A stretch of DNA of 16,391 nucleotides from Flavobacteriaceae bacterium UBA4166 (GCA_002379985.1 DFVG01000053.1:64318-80708); one strand, 5' to 3'; shown: positions 1 to 8,149, numbered from the stretch's first letter. Numbers and translations: made by a program. Notes: generated by a model not told the origin, from the letters alone.

Positions 1-856
1 TCATTTCATTGCGAACCTCCTTGACAAACAGGTCAAATTCTGGCGTCCCCGGAACCGCATCTTCCCCTAGAATAGAAGCATTCAAACTATCGGCTTCCAT
101 GGTAAAGGGCACCGATTCTTCGATCAATCGCGGATGATTTTTTAGGAGTCGGCCTGTACTGGCAGAACCCGTAAAGGTCACCACATCCTGAGAGGCGACC
201 GTTTCCAGCACATCTTTTCGTGTTCCGCTGATGAGTTGCAGGGCGCCTTCTGGAAGAATCCCCGAGGCAATAATTTCTTTGACGACTGCTTCGGTAAGAT
301 AGGCAGTTTGCGGCGCCGGAAGTACAACCGCCGGCATACCTGCCATCCAGTTGACCGCACATTTTTCGAGCATGCCCCAAACCGGGAAATTAAAGGCATT
401 GATATGTACCGCAACTCCTTCACGAGGCACCATGATGTGATGCGCCATAAAGCGCCCGCCACGAGAGAGGTCAATGGGGTCTCCTTCTACGTGATATGGC
501 TGATTGGGAAATAATTTCCGCAGCGACGCATTTGAAAAGAGGTTTCCGAAGCCTCCTTCAATATCGATCCAACTATCGATCTTGGTCGCCCCCGTGCGAT
601 AGCTGATCTCGTAAAACTGTCTTTTTTTCTTGGTAAGATAGAACGCTAATTTTTTCAACATCAAGCCACGTTCCTGAAAGGTCATCATACGTAGCGTTTT
701 TCCTTTATCTCGCCCGTATTGAAGAATTTCCGGCACGTCGAGACCTTCAGTGGTGACATTTGTAAAATGCTCCCCTGTCACCGAATCGAGGATGGGAGTA
801 CCATCTCCACTTCCGTCAGTCCAATTTCCTAAAACGTAATGTTGTGTTTTGCTCAT
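1..856 (-). CDS. paaZ: PaaZ, ring-opening oxepin-CoA hydrolase/aldehyde dehydrogenase (partial, N-terminal part)
   Basis: PaaZ is a two-domain enzyme: a C-terminal MaoC-like hydratase domain opens oxepin-CoA, and the N-terminal aldehyde dehydrogenase domain oxidises the resulting semialdehyde to 3-oxo-5,6-dehydrosuberyl-CoA. Only the first 285 residues are in the window, all from the aldehyde dehydrogenase domain. The gene runs off the left edge, so the catalytic cysteine and the hydratase domain are not seen. Visible are the NAD-binding segment FTGSASTG and the PaaZ-type glutamate segment PFTMEADSLN (Glu254), which closely resembles E. coli PaaZ and differs from ordinary aldehyde dehydrogenases. 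The ATG start at 856 lies 3 bases after the thiolase stop, so it is the last paa gene visible in the operon. The family is usually about 680 residues. The family assignment is sound; the completeness of the gene cannot be judged. Confidence 0.93.
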   Translation of the reverse strand, partial: MSKTQHYVLGNWTDGSGDGTPILDSVTGEHFTNVTTEGLDVPEILQYGRDKGKTLRMMTFQERGLMLKKLAFYLTKKKRQFYEISYRTGATKIDSWIDIEGGFGNLFSNASLRKLFPNQPYHVEGDPIDLSRGGRFMAHHIMVPREGVAVHINAFNFPVWGMLEKCAVNWMAGMPAVVLPAPQTAYLTEAVVKEIIASGILPEGALQLISGTRKDVLETVASQDVVTFTGSASTGRLLKNHPRLIEESVPFTMEADSLNASILGEDAVPGTPEFDLFVKEVRNEM

Positions 857-859
857 CGC

Positions 860-2065
860 TTATACTTTTTCAATGATCGCTGCATATCCCTGGCCCACCC
901 CAACGCACATGGTGACAAGGGCATAGCGTTTATTTTGTTCGTGAAGTTCCAAGGCTGCCGAATATGCAATTCGCGTCCCGGTTACTCCCAGTGGATGCCC
1001 AATAGCGATAGAACCCCCGTTAGGATTGATGCGCGGATCGTCATCCTGCAATCCCCACTCTCGAATACAGGCTAACGCTTGCGAAGCAAAGGCTTCGTTC
1101 AGCTCGATCACATCCATATCGGCCATGGTCAATCCGGCTTTTTCCAACGCTTTGTTGGAGGCTGCCACAGGGCCAATTCCCATGATGCGTGGTTCTACAC
1201 CCACGACTGCAGAACTCACAATTCTTGCTAAGGGTTTTAAGTTGTATTTTTTTACTGCGTCTTCGGAAGCAATGATCGTAGCCGCCGCACCGTCATTCAA
1301 TCCTGAAGAATTCCCGGCGGTCACGCTTCCGTCTTTTTTGAAAGCAGGTCTTAATTTAGCAAGGACTTCTTGCGTTGTGTTCGGTTTGATGAATTCATCC
1401 TGAGAAAAGACAATAGGGTCTTTTTTTCGCTGCGGAATTTCAACCGTTACAATCTCCTTTGCCAAACGGCCGCTTTCTTGGGCTTTAGCGGCTTTCATCT
1501 GACTATGATAGGCAAAGGCATCTTGATCTTCTCTTGAAATGGTATGTTTTTCAACTAAATTCTCCGCGGTATTGCCCATACCGTCCGTTCCGTACAGATC
1601 ATGCATCTTCTGATTCACAAAGCGCCAGCCAAAACTACTATCGTACATTTTTGCATCGGTTCCAAAAGCAGAGGACGGTTTAGCGATGACGTAGGGACCA
1701 CGTGTCATATTTTCTACACCACCTGAAATAAAGAGATCGCCATCTCCTGTTTTGATCGCGCGATTGGCATGAACAATCGCAGAAAGGCCGCTGCTGCACA
1801 GTCTGTTGACTGTTTCACCGGGCACGGTGAATGGCAGCCCTGCCAGCAGCAGCGCCATCCGTGCAACGTTTCTATTGTCTTCACCGGCTTGATTAGCACA
1901 GCCAAGGATCACATCATCGTAGGCTTCTTTTGGGATGGAAGGATTTCGTTTAACAATTTCAGCCAGCACATGTGCGGCAAGATCGTCGGTGCGGATCGTA
2001 CTTAAACTTCCTTTATAATTTCCGATAGGCGTTCGTACACCATCTATGATATAGGCTTCTTTCAT
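860..2065 (-). CDS. paaJ: Thiolase, 3-oxoadipyl-CoA/3-oxo-5,6-dehydrosuberyl-CoA thiolase
   Basis: Cytoplasmic degradative thiolase of 401 residues, the usual family length. In this pathway it cleaves 3-oxo-5,6-dehydrosuberyl-CoA and later 3-oxoadipyl-CoA, releasing acetyl-CoA and finally succinyl-CoA. The nucleophilic cysteine is Cys90 in VNRLCSSGLSAI, the catalytic histidine is His357 in IGHPLG, and the second cysteine is Cys387 in CVGVGQG. GNSSGLNDGAAA marks the CoA-binding region. I chose the ATG at 2065 (MKEAYIIDGVRTP), which matches the family N-terminus and sits one base after the paaI stop. A longer in-frame start at 2134 would add 23 residues lying inside paaI and is unlikely. The role in phenylacetate degradation is inferred from the operon, since sequence alone would also allow a beta-ketoadipate thiolase such as PcaF. 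Confidence 0.93.
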   Translation of the reverse strand: MKEAYIIDGVRTPIGNYKGSLSTIRTDDLAAHVLAEIVKRNPSIPKEAYDDVILGCANQAGEDNRNVARMALLLAGLPFTVPGETVNRLCSSGLSAIVHANRAIKTGDGDLFISGGVENMTRGPYVIAKPSSAFGTDAKMYDSSFGWRFVNQKMHDLYGTDGMGNTAENLVEKHTISREDQDAFAYHSQMKAAKAQESGRLAKEIVTVEIPQRKKDPIVFSQDEFIKPNTTQEVLAKLRPAFKKDGSVTAGNSSGLNDGAAATIIASEDAVKKYNLKPLARIVSSAVVGVEPRIMGIGPVAASNKALEKAGLTMADMDVIELNEAFASQALACIREWGLQDDDPRINPNGGSIAIGHPLGVTGTRIAYSAALELHEQNKRYALVTMCVGVGQGYAAIIEKV

Positions 2066-2066
2066 A

Positions 2067-2477
2067 TTATGTTGTCCATTCTTTAGAGGTTCGATATACA
2101 ATGCCTTTGAACAAAGCGACGAGTTCATCTCCACGTCTTACTTCAACCACATTGAACCCCAATTTTCTGTTTACTTTTTCTATGACCGATTCAGCTACGA
2201 GATAATCACCCGCTTCCAAAGCTTCGATATGATTGATGCTCGTCTCGATAGAAACAGCATAGTTTCCGTGCGTATTCGCGGCAAAACCGAAAGCCGTATC
2301 GGCCAGTGAATAACTGATACCGCCATGCGCTTTGTTCATGCTATTCAGCATTTCCTTTCGGATGGTCATTCCCACACGACAACGTCCCTTTTCCACCTCA
2401 AGAATTTCAATGCCTAACCACCGACTAAAAGCGTCTTGCGATAACATTTTATGTGGAATTTCTCTCGCAGCGATCAT
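2067..2477 (-). CDS. paaI: Hotdog-fold phenylacetate pathway acyl-CoA thioesterase PaaI
   Basis: Hotdog thioesterase of 136 residues, believed in the family to release CoA from dead-end aryl- or acyl-CoA intermediates and so prevent CoA depletion. The catalytic segment AHGGISYSLADTAFGFAAN is present, with His51-Gly52-Gly53 and Asp60, matching CHGG...SLADTAF of E. coli PaaI. The start at 2477 is supported by an ATGA overlap with the paaH stop codon (ATG 2477-2475, TGA 2476-2474), typical of translational coupling, and by family length. An upstream in-frame start at 2528 would add 17 residues inside paaH and is disfavoured. It lies between paaH and paaJ, and only one base separates it from paaJ. 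Confidence 0.9.
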   Translation of the reverse strand: MIAAREIPHKMLSQDAFSRWLGIEILEVEKGRCRVGMTIRKEMLNSMNKAHGGISYSLADTAFGFAANTHGNYAVSIETSINHIEALEAGDYLVAESVIEKVNRKLGFNVVEVRRGDELVALFKGIVYRTSKEWTT

Positions 2478-3637
2478 GAGAAAAATGTCTTTTGTTCGTT
2501 GTTCATTTCTCGCAATAAAGGAGAACATCGATAGCGATCTTCCCGATAACGGTCGTATAACGCATCTAATTTTTTAACACACCAGTCGATTCCTTTTTCA
2601 TCAGCCCATTGCAACAAACCTTTTGGGTAATTAACCCCTTTGGTCATGGCATTATCAATATCTTCTGCGGAAGCCACCTGCCAAAACAGGGCGTCTGCTG
2701 CTTCATTGATAAGCATCACCAACACCCGGTCGAATAATTGTTGCGCCAGTGCCACGTCTTCTTTGGGCTTGGGATTCTTTGCATTCGCTCCATAATTATA
2801 ATACCCCTTGCCGCTTTTTCTTCCTAAGAAACCGGCTTCCGCCATACGTTTTTGTGTGAAGGCAGGTTTGTAGCGTGGATCGTAATAAAAAGCTTCAAAC
2901 ACGGTTTCGGTCACCGTATAATTTACGTCATTCCCAATAAAATCCATTAATTCAAAAGGGCCCATACGGAACCCACCAATCGATTTCATTGCCCAATCAA
3001 TAGTTGCAAAATCTGCTAGTCCTTCTTCATACATTCGCAAGGCTTCTCCATAAAAAGGGCGTGCAACGCGATTTACAATAAATCCGGGAGTGTCTTTGGC
3101 AACCGCCACTGTTTTCTGCCAATTCTGAATGTTCATTACGACTTTCCGAAGTACTTTTTCCGAAGTTTGTACCGCAGGAATTACCTCTACCAACTTCATC
3201 AAGGGAGCGGGATTAAAGAAATGAATTCCGATACACCGCTTCGGCTTTTGTAAGGAAGCTGCAATCGAGGCAATAGAAAGCGAAGAAGTATTGCTAGCCA
3301 AAATCGCTTTTTTAGAAACAAGACTTTCTAGTTTTTCAAAAACGGCTTTTTTGATGTTCAAATCTTCAATAATGGCTTCAATCACCAATTCACTTTTAGA
3401 AAGGCCTTGTAATTGATTGACGTAGGAAATATTGTTCTGAATACGCTTCTTCTCGTCCGCATCAATTCTGCCTTTTTCAATCAAACGCGATAAAATTTTA
3501 TCTAGAGCGGTTTGCGCTTTCTTTAGTGCTTCATCCTGCGTATCGTAAAGTACCACATGACATCCGGCGGTCGCAGCCACTTGGGCGATTCCGCTTCCCA
3601 TCGTTCCGGCACCTATGATTCCAACGTTTTTGATCAT
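2474..3637 (-). CDS. paaH: 3-hydroxyacyl-CoA dehydrogenase PaaH
   Basis: NAD-dependent dehydrogenase of 387 residues, expected to oxidise 3-hydroxyadipyl-CoA to 3-oxoadipyl-CoA in the lower phenylacetate pathway. The N-terminal Rossmann domain has GAGTMG at residues 9-14. Catalytic residues of the family are present: Ser118 in SNTSSLS, His139 in GIHFFNP and Glu151 in KLVEVI. The segment TPGFIVNRVARPF begins the first C-terminal helical domain (about 180-285), with GFLGRKSGKGYYNYG at its end. A second related helical domain occupies roughly 295-375. It is shorter than E. coli PaaH (about 475 residues), but the core motifs are complete. The ATG start lies 3 bases after the paaG stop, and the stop overlaps the paaI start by 4 bases. 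A general fatty-acid 3-hydroxybutyryl-CoA dehydrogenase is the alternative reading; the operon argues for PaaH. Confidence 0.92.
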   Translation of the reverse strand: MIKNVGIIGAGTMGSGIAQVAATAGCHVVLYDTQDEALKKAQTALDKILSRLIEKGRIDADEKKRIQNNISYVNQLQGLSKSELVIEAIIEDLNIKKAVFEKLESLVSKKAILASNTSSLSIASIAASLQKPKRCIGIHFFNPAPLMKLVEVIPAVQTSEKVLRKVVMNIQNWQKTVAVAKDTPGFIVNRVARPFYGEALRMYEEGLADFATIDWAMKSIGGFRMGPFELMDFIGNDVNYTVTETVFEAFYYDPRYKPAFTQKRMAEAGFLGRKSGKGYYNYGANAKNPKPKEDVALAQQLFDRVLVMLINEAADALFWQVASAEDIDNAMTKGVNYPKGLLQWADEKGIDWCVKKLDALYDRYREDRYRCSPLLREMNNEQKTFFS

Positions 3638-3640
3638 CGT

Positions 3641-4423
3641 TTACTTCCCTTTAAAATTTGGTTTCCGTTTGTTCACAAAGGCATCGACACCTTCTGCATA
3701 ATCATCAGATTGCGCTGCTTCTATTTGCAATTTTCCTTCTAGTTCCAACTGTGTTTCCAAGTTATTAGTCATGGATTCATTCAACAAGCGTTTCGTCATC
3801 CCTAAGGCTTTGGTAGGCATCATCGCGAGTTGGGTTGCTGTTTTTTGAATTACTTCGGAAAGGTCCTCCGCAGCCACCACTTTATAGATCATTCCAAGCG
3901 TTTCTGCTTCTGAAGCCGACACTTTATCACCCAGCATCATTACCGCTGAAGCTTTCTGAAACCCAATCAATCGAGGCAAAAAGAACGTTCCCCCACTGTC
4001 GGGTATGAGTCCGATCTTACTGAACGCCTGAATAAAACTCGCCTCTTCGGAAGCGATCACCACATCGCACGCCAACGCGATATTAGCTCCGGCTCCCGCA
4101 GCGACTCCATTTACCGCCGCAAGGATCGGTTTTTCGATGCTTCTTATTCTTGCGATGATAGGATTGTAATGTTCTTCCAATATTTTTTTGAAACCGGGGT
4201 TTTGCTCCGGGCTCGTCACTTCCTTCAGATCTTGTCCCGCACAAAAGGCCTTACCATTTCCGGTTAAGACCATCGCGCGCACCGTATCATCTTTCTCAAC
4301 ATCATCTAAAACAGTTTGAAGTGCCAACGCCATCTCACGATTAAAGCTATTAAACACTTCGGGACGATTTAAGCGAATTGTGGCCACATTATTAGAAATC
4401 TCTATCTGTAAGGTATTACTCAT
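3641..4423 (-). CDS. paaG: 1,2-epoxyphenylacetyl-CoA isomerase PaaG (crotonase family)
   Basis: Crotonase-fold protein of 260 residues, close to E. coli PaaG in length and in several blocks (LNRPEVFNSFN, AFCAGQDL, NGVAAGAGA, SKIGLIPDSGGT, FVNKRKPNFKGK). PaaG converts ring-1,2-epoxyphenylacetyl-CoA to the seven-membered oxepin-CoA and also shifts double bonds later in the pathway. The PaaG-type aspartate is Asp142 in LIPDSGGT. By alignment with enoyl-CoA hydratases, the two hydratase glutamates are replaced (Asn114 in AGANIAL, and a serine in the SKIG segment), so this protein is an isomerase rather than the hydratase PaaF. It lies 13 bases after paaD and 3 bases before paaH. The assignment to PaaG over PaaF or a generic crotonase is well supported. 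Confidence 0.9.
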   Translation of the reverse strand: MSNTLQIEISNNVATIRLNRPEVFNSFNREMALALQTVLDDVEKDDTVRAMVLTGNGKAFCAGQDLKEVTSPEQNPGFKKILEEHYNPIIARIRSIEKPILAAVNGVAAGAGANIALACDVVIASEEASFIQAFSKIGLIPDSGGTFFLPRLIGFQKASAVMMLGDKVSASEAETLGMIYKVVAAEDLSEVIQKTATQLAMMPTKALGMTKRLLNESMTNNLETQLELEGKLQIEAAQSDDYAEGVDAFVNKRKPNFKGK

Positions 4424-4436
4424 TATTTTTTCTGAA

Positions 4437-4958
4437 TTAGGTTAGGCATTTGAAATAATCAAACGGTTCTTGACAATCGTTGCATTGAAAAAGCGCCTTG
4501 CAGGCCGTAGATCCAAACTGACTCACCAATCGGGTATTCTTACTACCACAGTTGGTACAGGCTACCACTTTCGCTTCCCCCAATAAGGCTTCTTTATCGG
4601 CTGTGGCATCCAAGGGGGCGGCAATGCCGTAGGCTTCCATTTTCTTTTTACCCGCTTCTGAAATCCAATCGGAGCTCCATGCCGGTGCTAATACCAATTT
4701 CACGATTGCCTTTTTTCCTGCTTTTTCAAAGGCCGTTTTAAGGTCGTCTGACATCACATCCATAGCCGGACAACCCGAATAGGTGGGCGTTAATTTTATG
4801 TGCACCACGCCGTCAACTTCCACCGCTTCTCGAATCACTCCGAGATCTAACACAGACAACACCGGGATCTCTGGATCGGAAACCGTTTCCAGGACATCTA
4901 GTAAGTGCGGTTCTATGTGCGGTGTGACTTCAGTCAATCCATCAAATTTAATTACCAA
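4437..4958 (-). CDS. paaD: PaaD, iron-sulfur assembly-type factor of the phenylacetyl-CoA epoxidase
   Basis: Protein of 173 residues with an N-terminal MIP18/DUF59 domain (SDPEIPVLSVLDLG at 27-40, TPTYSGCPA with Cys63) and a C-terminal cysteine-rich knuckle (Cys134, Cys137, Cys153, Cys159, Cys162, Cys171, ending EPFDYFKC). This layout matches E. coli PaaD, needed for epoxidase activity and probably for maturation of its iron or Fe-S centres. No ATG is available near the N-terminus. The first suitable start is a TTG at 4958, which overlaps the last 7 bases of paaC (TTGGTAA), so translational coupling to paaC is likely. A downstream TTG at 4937 is possible but would trim the N-terminus. The family assignment is firm and the exact start is inferred. 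Confidence 0.92.
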   Translation of the reverse strand: MVIKFDGLTEVTPHIEPHLLDVLETVSDPEIPVLSVLDLGVIREAVEVDGVVHIKLTPTYSGCPAMDVMSDDLKTAFEKAGKKAIVKLVLAPAWSSDWISEAGKKKMEAYGIAAPLDATADKEALLGEAKVVACTNCGSKNTRLVSQFGSTACKALFQCNDCQEPFDYFKCLT

Positions 4959-5707
4959 TTCATATTTGGGAACGTGCGTTGCATGTATTGCAGATCAGAA
5001 AGCAAATACCCCATGTGCTCTGTATGAATGCCGTCCTTTCCTCCTTTTTGAAAAAAAGAATGTTCGGGCACGGAGAGGGTCGCTTCTGTTAATACACTTT
5101 TGATGTGTTCATAATAGGCATCTTTTAATGAAGATACGGCTACTCCTATCCCATCTTTGACTGCAGCGGATTCTACTTCGGTCACGTAAAAAAGTCCCTC
5201 TGTATAACGCCAAAGATCATCAACGGCCTCTTGAATTTTCTCATGGCTCTCTTTGGTGCCATCGCCCAATCGTTTGACCCAATCGCTCGAGAAACGTTGG
5301 TGATAGGTTACTTCTTTGACTGCTTTGTTGGCTATGGCGACTAAGGTTTCATCGCTAGACTGCTGTAATTCCTTCAGAAATAATAAATGAAATACATCAA
5401 AGAAAAATTGTCGCACCATCACATATCCGAAATGAGTATTGGGTTGTTCTACCAACAATACGTTACGGTATTCTCGTTCCTTACGCAAAAAGGCAATGTC
5501 ATCTTCAGTTCGCCCATCATCGCATAGACCGGCGGCGTATTGATAATAACTACGAGTTTGCCCAATTAGGTCTAAGGAAATGTTTGTGATAGCGATGTCG
5601 GTTTCAAGCGTGGGACCATGACCACACAATTCGCCCAAGCGTTGTCCTAAGATGAGTGAATTGTCGGCGATGCCTAAAATATATTGGTATAATGTGTCTT
5701 GCTTCAT
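4952..5707 (-). CDS. paaC: PaaC, structural subunit of phenylacetyl-CoA 1,2-epoxidase
   Basis: Protein of 251 residues (E. coli PaaC about 248). It has the ferritin-like helical fold of the family and pairs with catalytic PaaA in the cytoplasmic multicomponent monooxygenase that epoxidises phenylacetyl-CoA. Family blocks visible include ISLDLIGQTRSYYQYAA, VTYHQRFSSDWV, the LWRYTEGLF helix and the C-terminal HTEHMGYLLSDLQYMQR, nearly identical to the E. coli end. The subunit is structural, and the active iron site is in PaaA. It starts with ATG 14 bases after the paaB stop, and its stop codon overlaps the proposed paaD start. Confidence 0.95.
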   Translation of the reverse strand: MKQDTLYQYILGIADNSLILGQRLGELCGHGPTLETDIAITNISLDLIGQTRSYYQYAAGLCDDGRTEDDIAFLRKEREYRNVLLVEQPNTHFGYVMVRQFFFDVFHLLFLKELQQSSDETLVAIANKAVKEVTYHQRFSSDWVKRLGDGTKESHEKIQEAVDDLWRYTEGLFYVTEVESAAVKDGIGVAVSSLKDAYYEHIKSVLTEATLSVPEHSFFQKGGKDGIHTEHMGYLLSDLQYMQRTFPNMNW

Positions 5708-5721
5708 AAAAATCTGCTTGC

Positions 5722-6006
5722 TTACATATGTTTTACCTCATCGGGCAAGTTGTAAAATGTCGGGTGACGGTAAACTTTATCGTGGGCAGGCTCGAACATT
5801 TCACCGTTTTCAGAAGGGTTAGAAGCCGTTATATTTTTGCTCTCCACTACCCAAATACTGACGCCTTCACTGCGGCGTGTGTATACATCACGTGCATTGT
5901 CCAATGCCATTTCGGCATCAGCTGCATGTAAACTACCAAAATGCCGATGTTCCAATCCGTTTTTGCTTCGAACGAAGACTTCCCATAAAGGCCAATTATT
6001 TTTCAT
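5722..6006 (-). CDS. paaB: PaaB, small subunit of phenylacetyl-CoA 1,2-epoxidase
   Basis: Small cytoplasmic protein of 94 residues (E. coli PaaB 95), a subunit bridging PaaAC heterodimers in the epoxidase complex. Highly conserved blocks are WPLWEVFVRSKNGLEHRHFG at the N-terminus, SLHAADAEMAL, DVYTRRSEGVSIWVV, and the C-terminal KVYRHPTFYNLPDEVKHM. No catalytic residues are expected. It begins at ATG 6006 after an unusually long 75-base AT-rich spacer following paaA, whereas most other gene junctions of the operon are tight. The identification is near certain from length and conservation. Confidence 0.96.
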   Translation of the reverse strand: MKNNWPLWEVFVRSKNGLEHRHFGSLHAADAEMALDNARDVYTRRSEGVSIWVVESKNITASNPSENGEMFEPAHDKVYRHPTFYNLPDEVKHM

Positions 6007-6081
6007 TGTATATGATTTAAGTATTGAGTATGGAGAAATGAGAATATCTAATATCTAACTGCTATTATCTCAAATCTACAT
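6007..6081. repeat. AT-rich paaA-paaB spacer with tandem 7-mer and imperfect hairpin
   Basis: This 75-base spacer interrupts an otherwise closely packed operon. It holds two adjacent copies of ATATCTA (6044-6050 and 6051-6057) and GAGTAT/GAGAAAT-like words. The stretch TGAGAATA could pair with the later TATTATCTCA, giving an imperfect stem with a two-base bulge. No reading frame of note and no clear promoter is seen. It could be a degenerate intergenic repeat, an mRNA processing or stability element, or neutral spacer. Confidence 0.4.
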
Positions 6082-7038
6082 TCAGCTTGCTTTCGCAACC
6101 TTCTTATTCTCTTGTTTTTCGGCGTACGCCATTGCAGCATCACGCACCCAGGCGCCACCTTCCCAAGCGTCTACACGTGCTTTGAGGCGTTCTTTATTAC
6201 AGGGCCCATGACCCTTGACCACCTGCCAAAATTCATCCCAATCAATAGGGCCGAAATCATAATGACCGGTTTCTTCATTGAATTTCAACTCGGGATCCGG
6301 AATGGAAATTCCTAAGATATCAGCCTGTGGCGCTGTTTGATCCACAAATTGTTGACGCAATTCGTCATTGGTTTTGCGTTTCAGCTTCCATTTCATGGAT
6401 TGTTCGGTGTGCGTTGACTCAGCATCGGTAGGACCAAACATCATCAAACTAGGCCACCACCAGCGATTCAAAGCATCTTGTGCCATCGCTTTTTGTTCGT
6501 CAGTTCCATTGCACAGCGTCAACATGATCTCATAGCCTTGCCGTTGGTGAAAACTTTCTTCCTTACAGACTCTCACCATCGCACGTGCATAGGGCCCGAA
6601 AGATGTATTACACAAAGGCACTTGATTGATGATCGCGGCTCCGTCTACCAACCACCCAATAGCGCCCATATCGGCCCAGGTGAGGGTAGGATAGTTAAAA
6701 ATAGAGGAGTACTTCGCTTTTCCGCTATGAAGTTGTTCGTACAATTCTTCTCTTGAAATACCTAAGGTTTCGCAGGCAGCGTATAAATACAAGCCGTGTC
6801 CTGCCTCGTCTTGCACTTTGGCAAGAAGTGCTGCTTTTCGCCGGAGTGACGGCGCTCGGGTAATCCAATTACCTTCCGGAAGCATACCTACAATTTCAGA
6901 ATGGGCATGCTGACTAATTTGCCGAATGTGCGTTTTGCGATATTTCTCAGGCATCCAGTCTTTGGGTTCGATCTTTTCGTCGCGGGCGATCCGTGCTTCA
7001 AAAAGTTCTTCTAAATTCTTTACTTCTGTATCGCTCAT
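6082..7038 (-). CDS. paaA: PaaA, catalytic di-iron subunit of phenylacetyl-CoA 1,2-epoxidase
   Basis: Catalytic subunit of 318 residues (E. coli PaaA 309). It uses a carboxylate-bridged di-iron centre and O2 to make ring-1,2-epoxyphenylacetyl-CoA. The expected iron ligands are visible: Glu48 in HAHSEIVG, Glu78 and His81 in VQDEAGHG, and Glu161 and His164 in KEESFHQRQG. The substrate-binding and complex-contact blocks NRWWWPSLMMFGP and TDAESTHTEQSMKWKLKRKTN are intact. The C-terminal tail (about 300-318) is Lys/Ala-rich and less conserved. I chose the ATG at 7038 (MSDTEV). A TTG two codons upstream is possible but unnecessary. It lies 20 bases after the paaE stop, so it is the second gene of the operon. 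Confidence 0.96.
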   Translation of the reverse strand: MSDTEVKNLEELFEARIARDEKIEPKDWMPEKYRKTHIRQISQHAHSEIVGMLPEGNWITRAPSLRRKAALLAKVQDEAGHGLYLYAACETLGISREELYEQLHSGKAKYSSIFNYPTLTWADMGAIGWLVDGAAIINQVPLCNTSFGPYARAMVRVCKEESFHQRQGYEIMLTLCNGTDEQKAMAQDALNRWWWPSLMMFGPTDAESTHTEQSMKWKLKRKTNDELRQQFVDQTAPQADILGISIPDPELKFNEETGHYDFGPIDWDEFWQVVKGHGPCNKERLKARVDAWEGGAWVRDAAMAYAEKQENKKVAKAS

Positions 7039-7058
7039 AACCAATGTGTTTTCAAAAA

Positions 7059-8129
7059 TTAAACATCAAAATCAACTTTCACCGCATCTGTTGTCGGTAC
7101 TGCTTGACAACTCAGTATAAAATCTTGCGCCACTTCGTGTTCTTCCAAAGCATAATTCACTTTCATTTCTACCGAACCTTCCAATATCTTGCATTTACAG
7201 GTGCTACACACCCCGCCTTTACAGGCGAAAGGAAGATCCGCTCCGGAAGCAAGGGCAGCATCTAGAATATTGTCAAAATCCTTGGTCATGGTAAAATGGA
7301 ATTCTTTTCCCCCATCGAGCAAAGTGATCTCTACGCCTTCAACATTTTGCTGCGCTAAGCGCTCGGCCCGTTTTTTATCTTCTTCGGAAAGACCCGTAAC
7401 AAACAATTCATAATGAATGTGCTCTTTAGGCATTCCCGCCGCTTCCAATTCGTCCCGAATTAAAAAGATCATGGCTTCCGGACCACAAAGAAAAACTTCA
7501 TCCACTTCAGCAACATCTACTAACTTAGTAAATATCTCTTGTAGTTTTTCCGAAGTGAATCGTCCGTTTAGCAACTCAATATCACGTTGTTCGCGTGTGA
7601 GGAAATAATAGATCTCAAACCGTCCAAAATATTGATTTCTAAGCTGTTCAAGTTGTTCTTTAAAGATAATGGATTTGACCGTCCTGTTCAAGTAAAATAA
7701 CTTGAATTTAGCATTCGGCTCCAGTGCTAAATGCGTCTTAATCATCGAGATGATAGGCGTTATACCGCTTCCTGCAGCAAACGCCATGTACGTTTTTGAC
7801 GTTTCAGAAATCTCCACCCCAAACATGCCGCTGGGCTCCATAATGTCTAAAGTATCACCGGCCTTCAGTTCTTCATTCACGAAGGTGGAAAAGGCCCCTC
7901 CCGGAATTTGTTTAACGGCCACTTGCCATACTCCCTCATTGGGACTACTACACAGGCTATACGAGCGACGGGTATCCTCCCCATTAATCATCGCGCGAAG
8001 CGTAAGATGTTGTCCTTGACGAAAATGAAATTCGTCTTCCAAATCAGAAGGCACGCCAAAAGAAATGACCGTACAATCATCTGTTTCCTTATAGACGTCT
8101 CGAATAGGTATGGAATAAAATTGTGCCAA
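7059..8129 (-). CDS. paaE: PaaE, reductase of phenylacetyl-CoA 1,2-epoxidase
   Basis: Electron-transfer subunit of 356 residues that passes electrons from NADPH through FAD and a [2Fe-2S] cluster to the PaaA iron site. The N-terminal FAD-binding barrel carries RRSYSLCS (54-61). The NADPH domain carries AGSGITPI (119-126) and FLCGPEAM. The C-terminal plant-type ferredoxin has Cys303, Cys308, Cys311 and Cys341 in CKGGVCSTC...C. No ATG is available before Met47. The TTG at 8129 gives an N-terminus (residues AQFYSIPI) that lines up with the E. coli PaaE start, and a weak AGAAG ribosome-binding site lies 7 bases upstream. It is the first gene of the operon, directly after the operator-promoter at 8150-8181. 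Placing the reductase first differs from E. coli, where paaE follows paaABCD. Confidence 0.94.
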   Translation of the reverse strand: MAQFYSIPIRDVYKETDDCTVISFGVPSDLEDEFHFRQGQHLTLRAMINGEDTRRSYSLCSSPNEGVWQVAVKQIPGGAFSTFVNEELKAGDTLDIMEPSGMFGVEISETSKTYMAFAAGSGITPIISMIKTHLALEPNAKFKLFYLNRTVKSIIFKEQLEQLRNQYFGRFEIYYFLTREQRDIELLNGRFTSEKLQEIFTKLVDVAEVDEVFLCGPEAMIFLIRDELEAAGMPKEHIHYELFVTGLSEEDKKRAERLAQQNVEGVEITLLDGGKEFHFTMTKDFDNILDAALASGADLPFACKGGVCSTCKCKILEGSVEMKVNYALEEHEVAQDFILSCQAVPTTDAVKVDFDV

Positions 8130-8149
8130 TATTAAACTTCTTAGTATTA

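Noticed and set aside
1026..1403. Open frame on the plus strand opposite the thiolase gene
   Set aside because: It lies fully antisense to conserved thiolase sequence and shows no recognisable domain; it is a shadow of the real gene. The same applies to the other antisense frames over the paa and protease genes.
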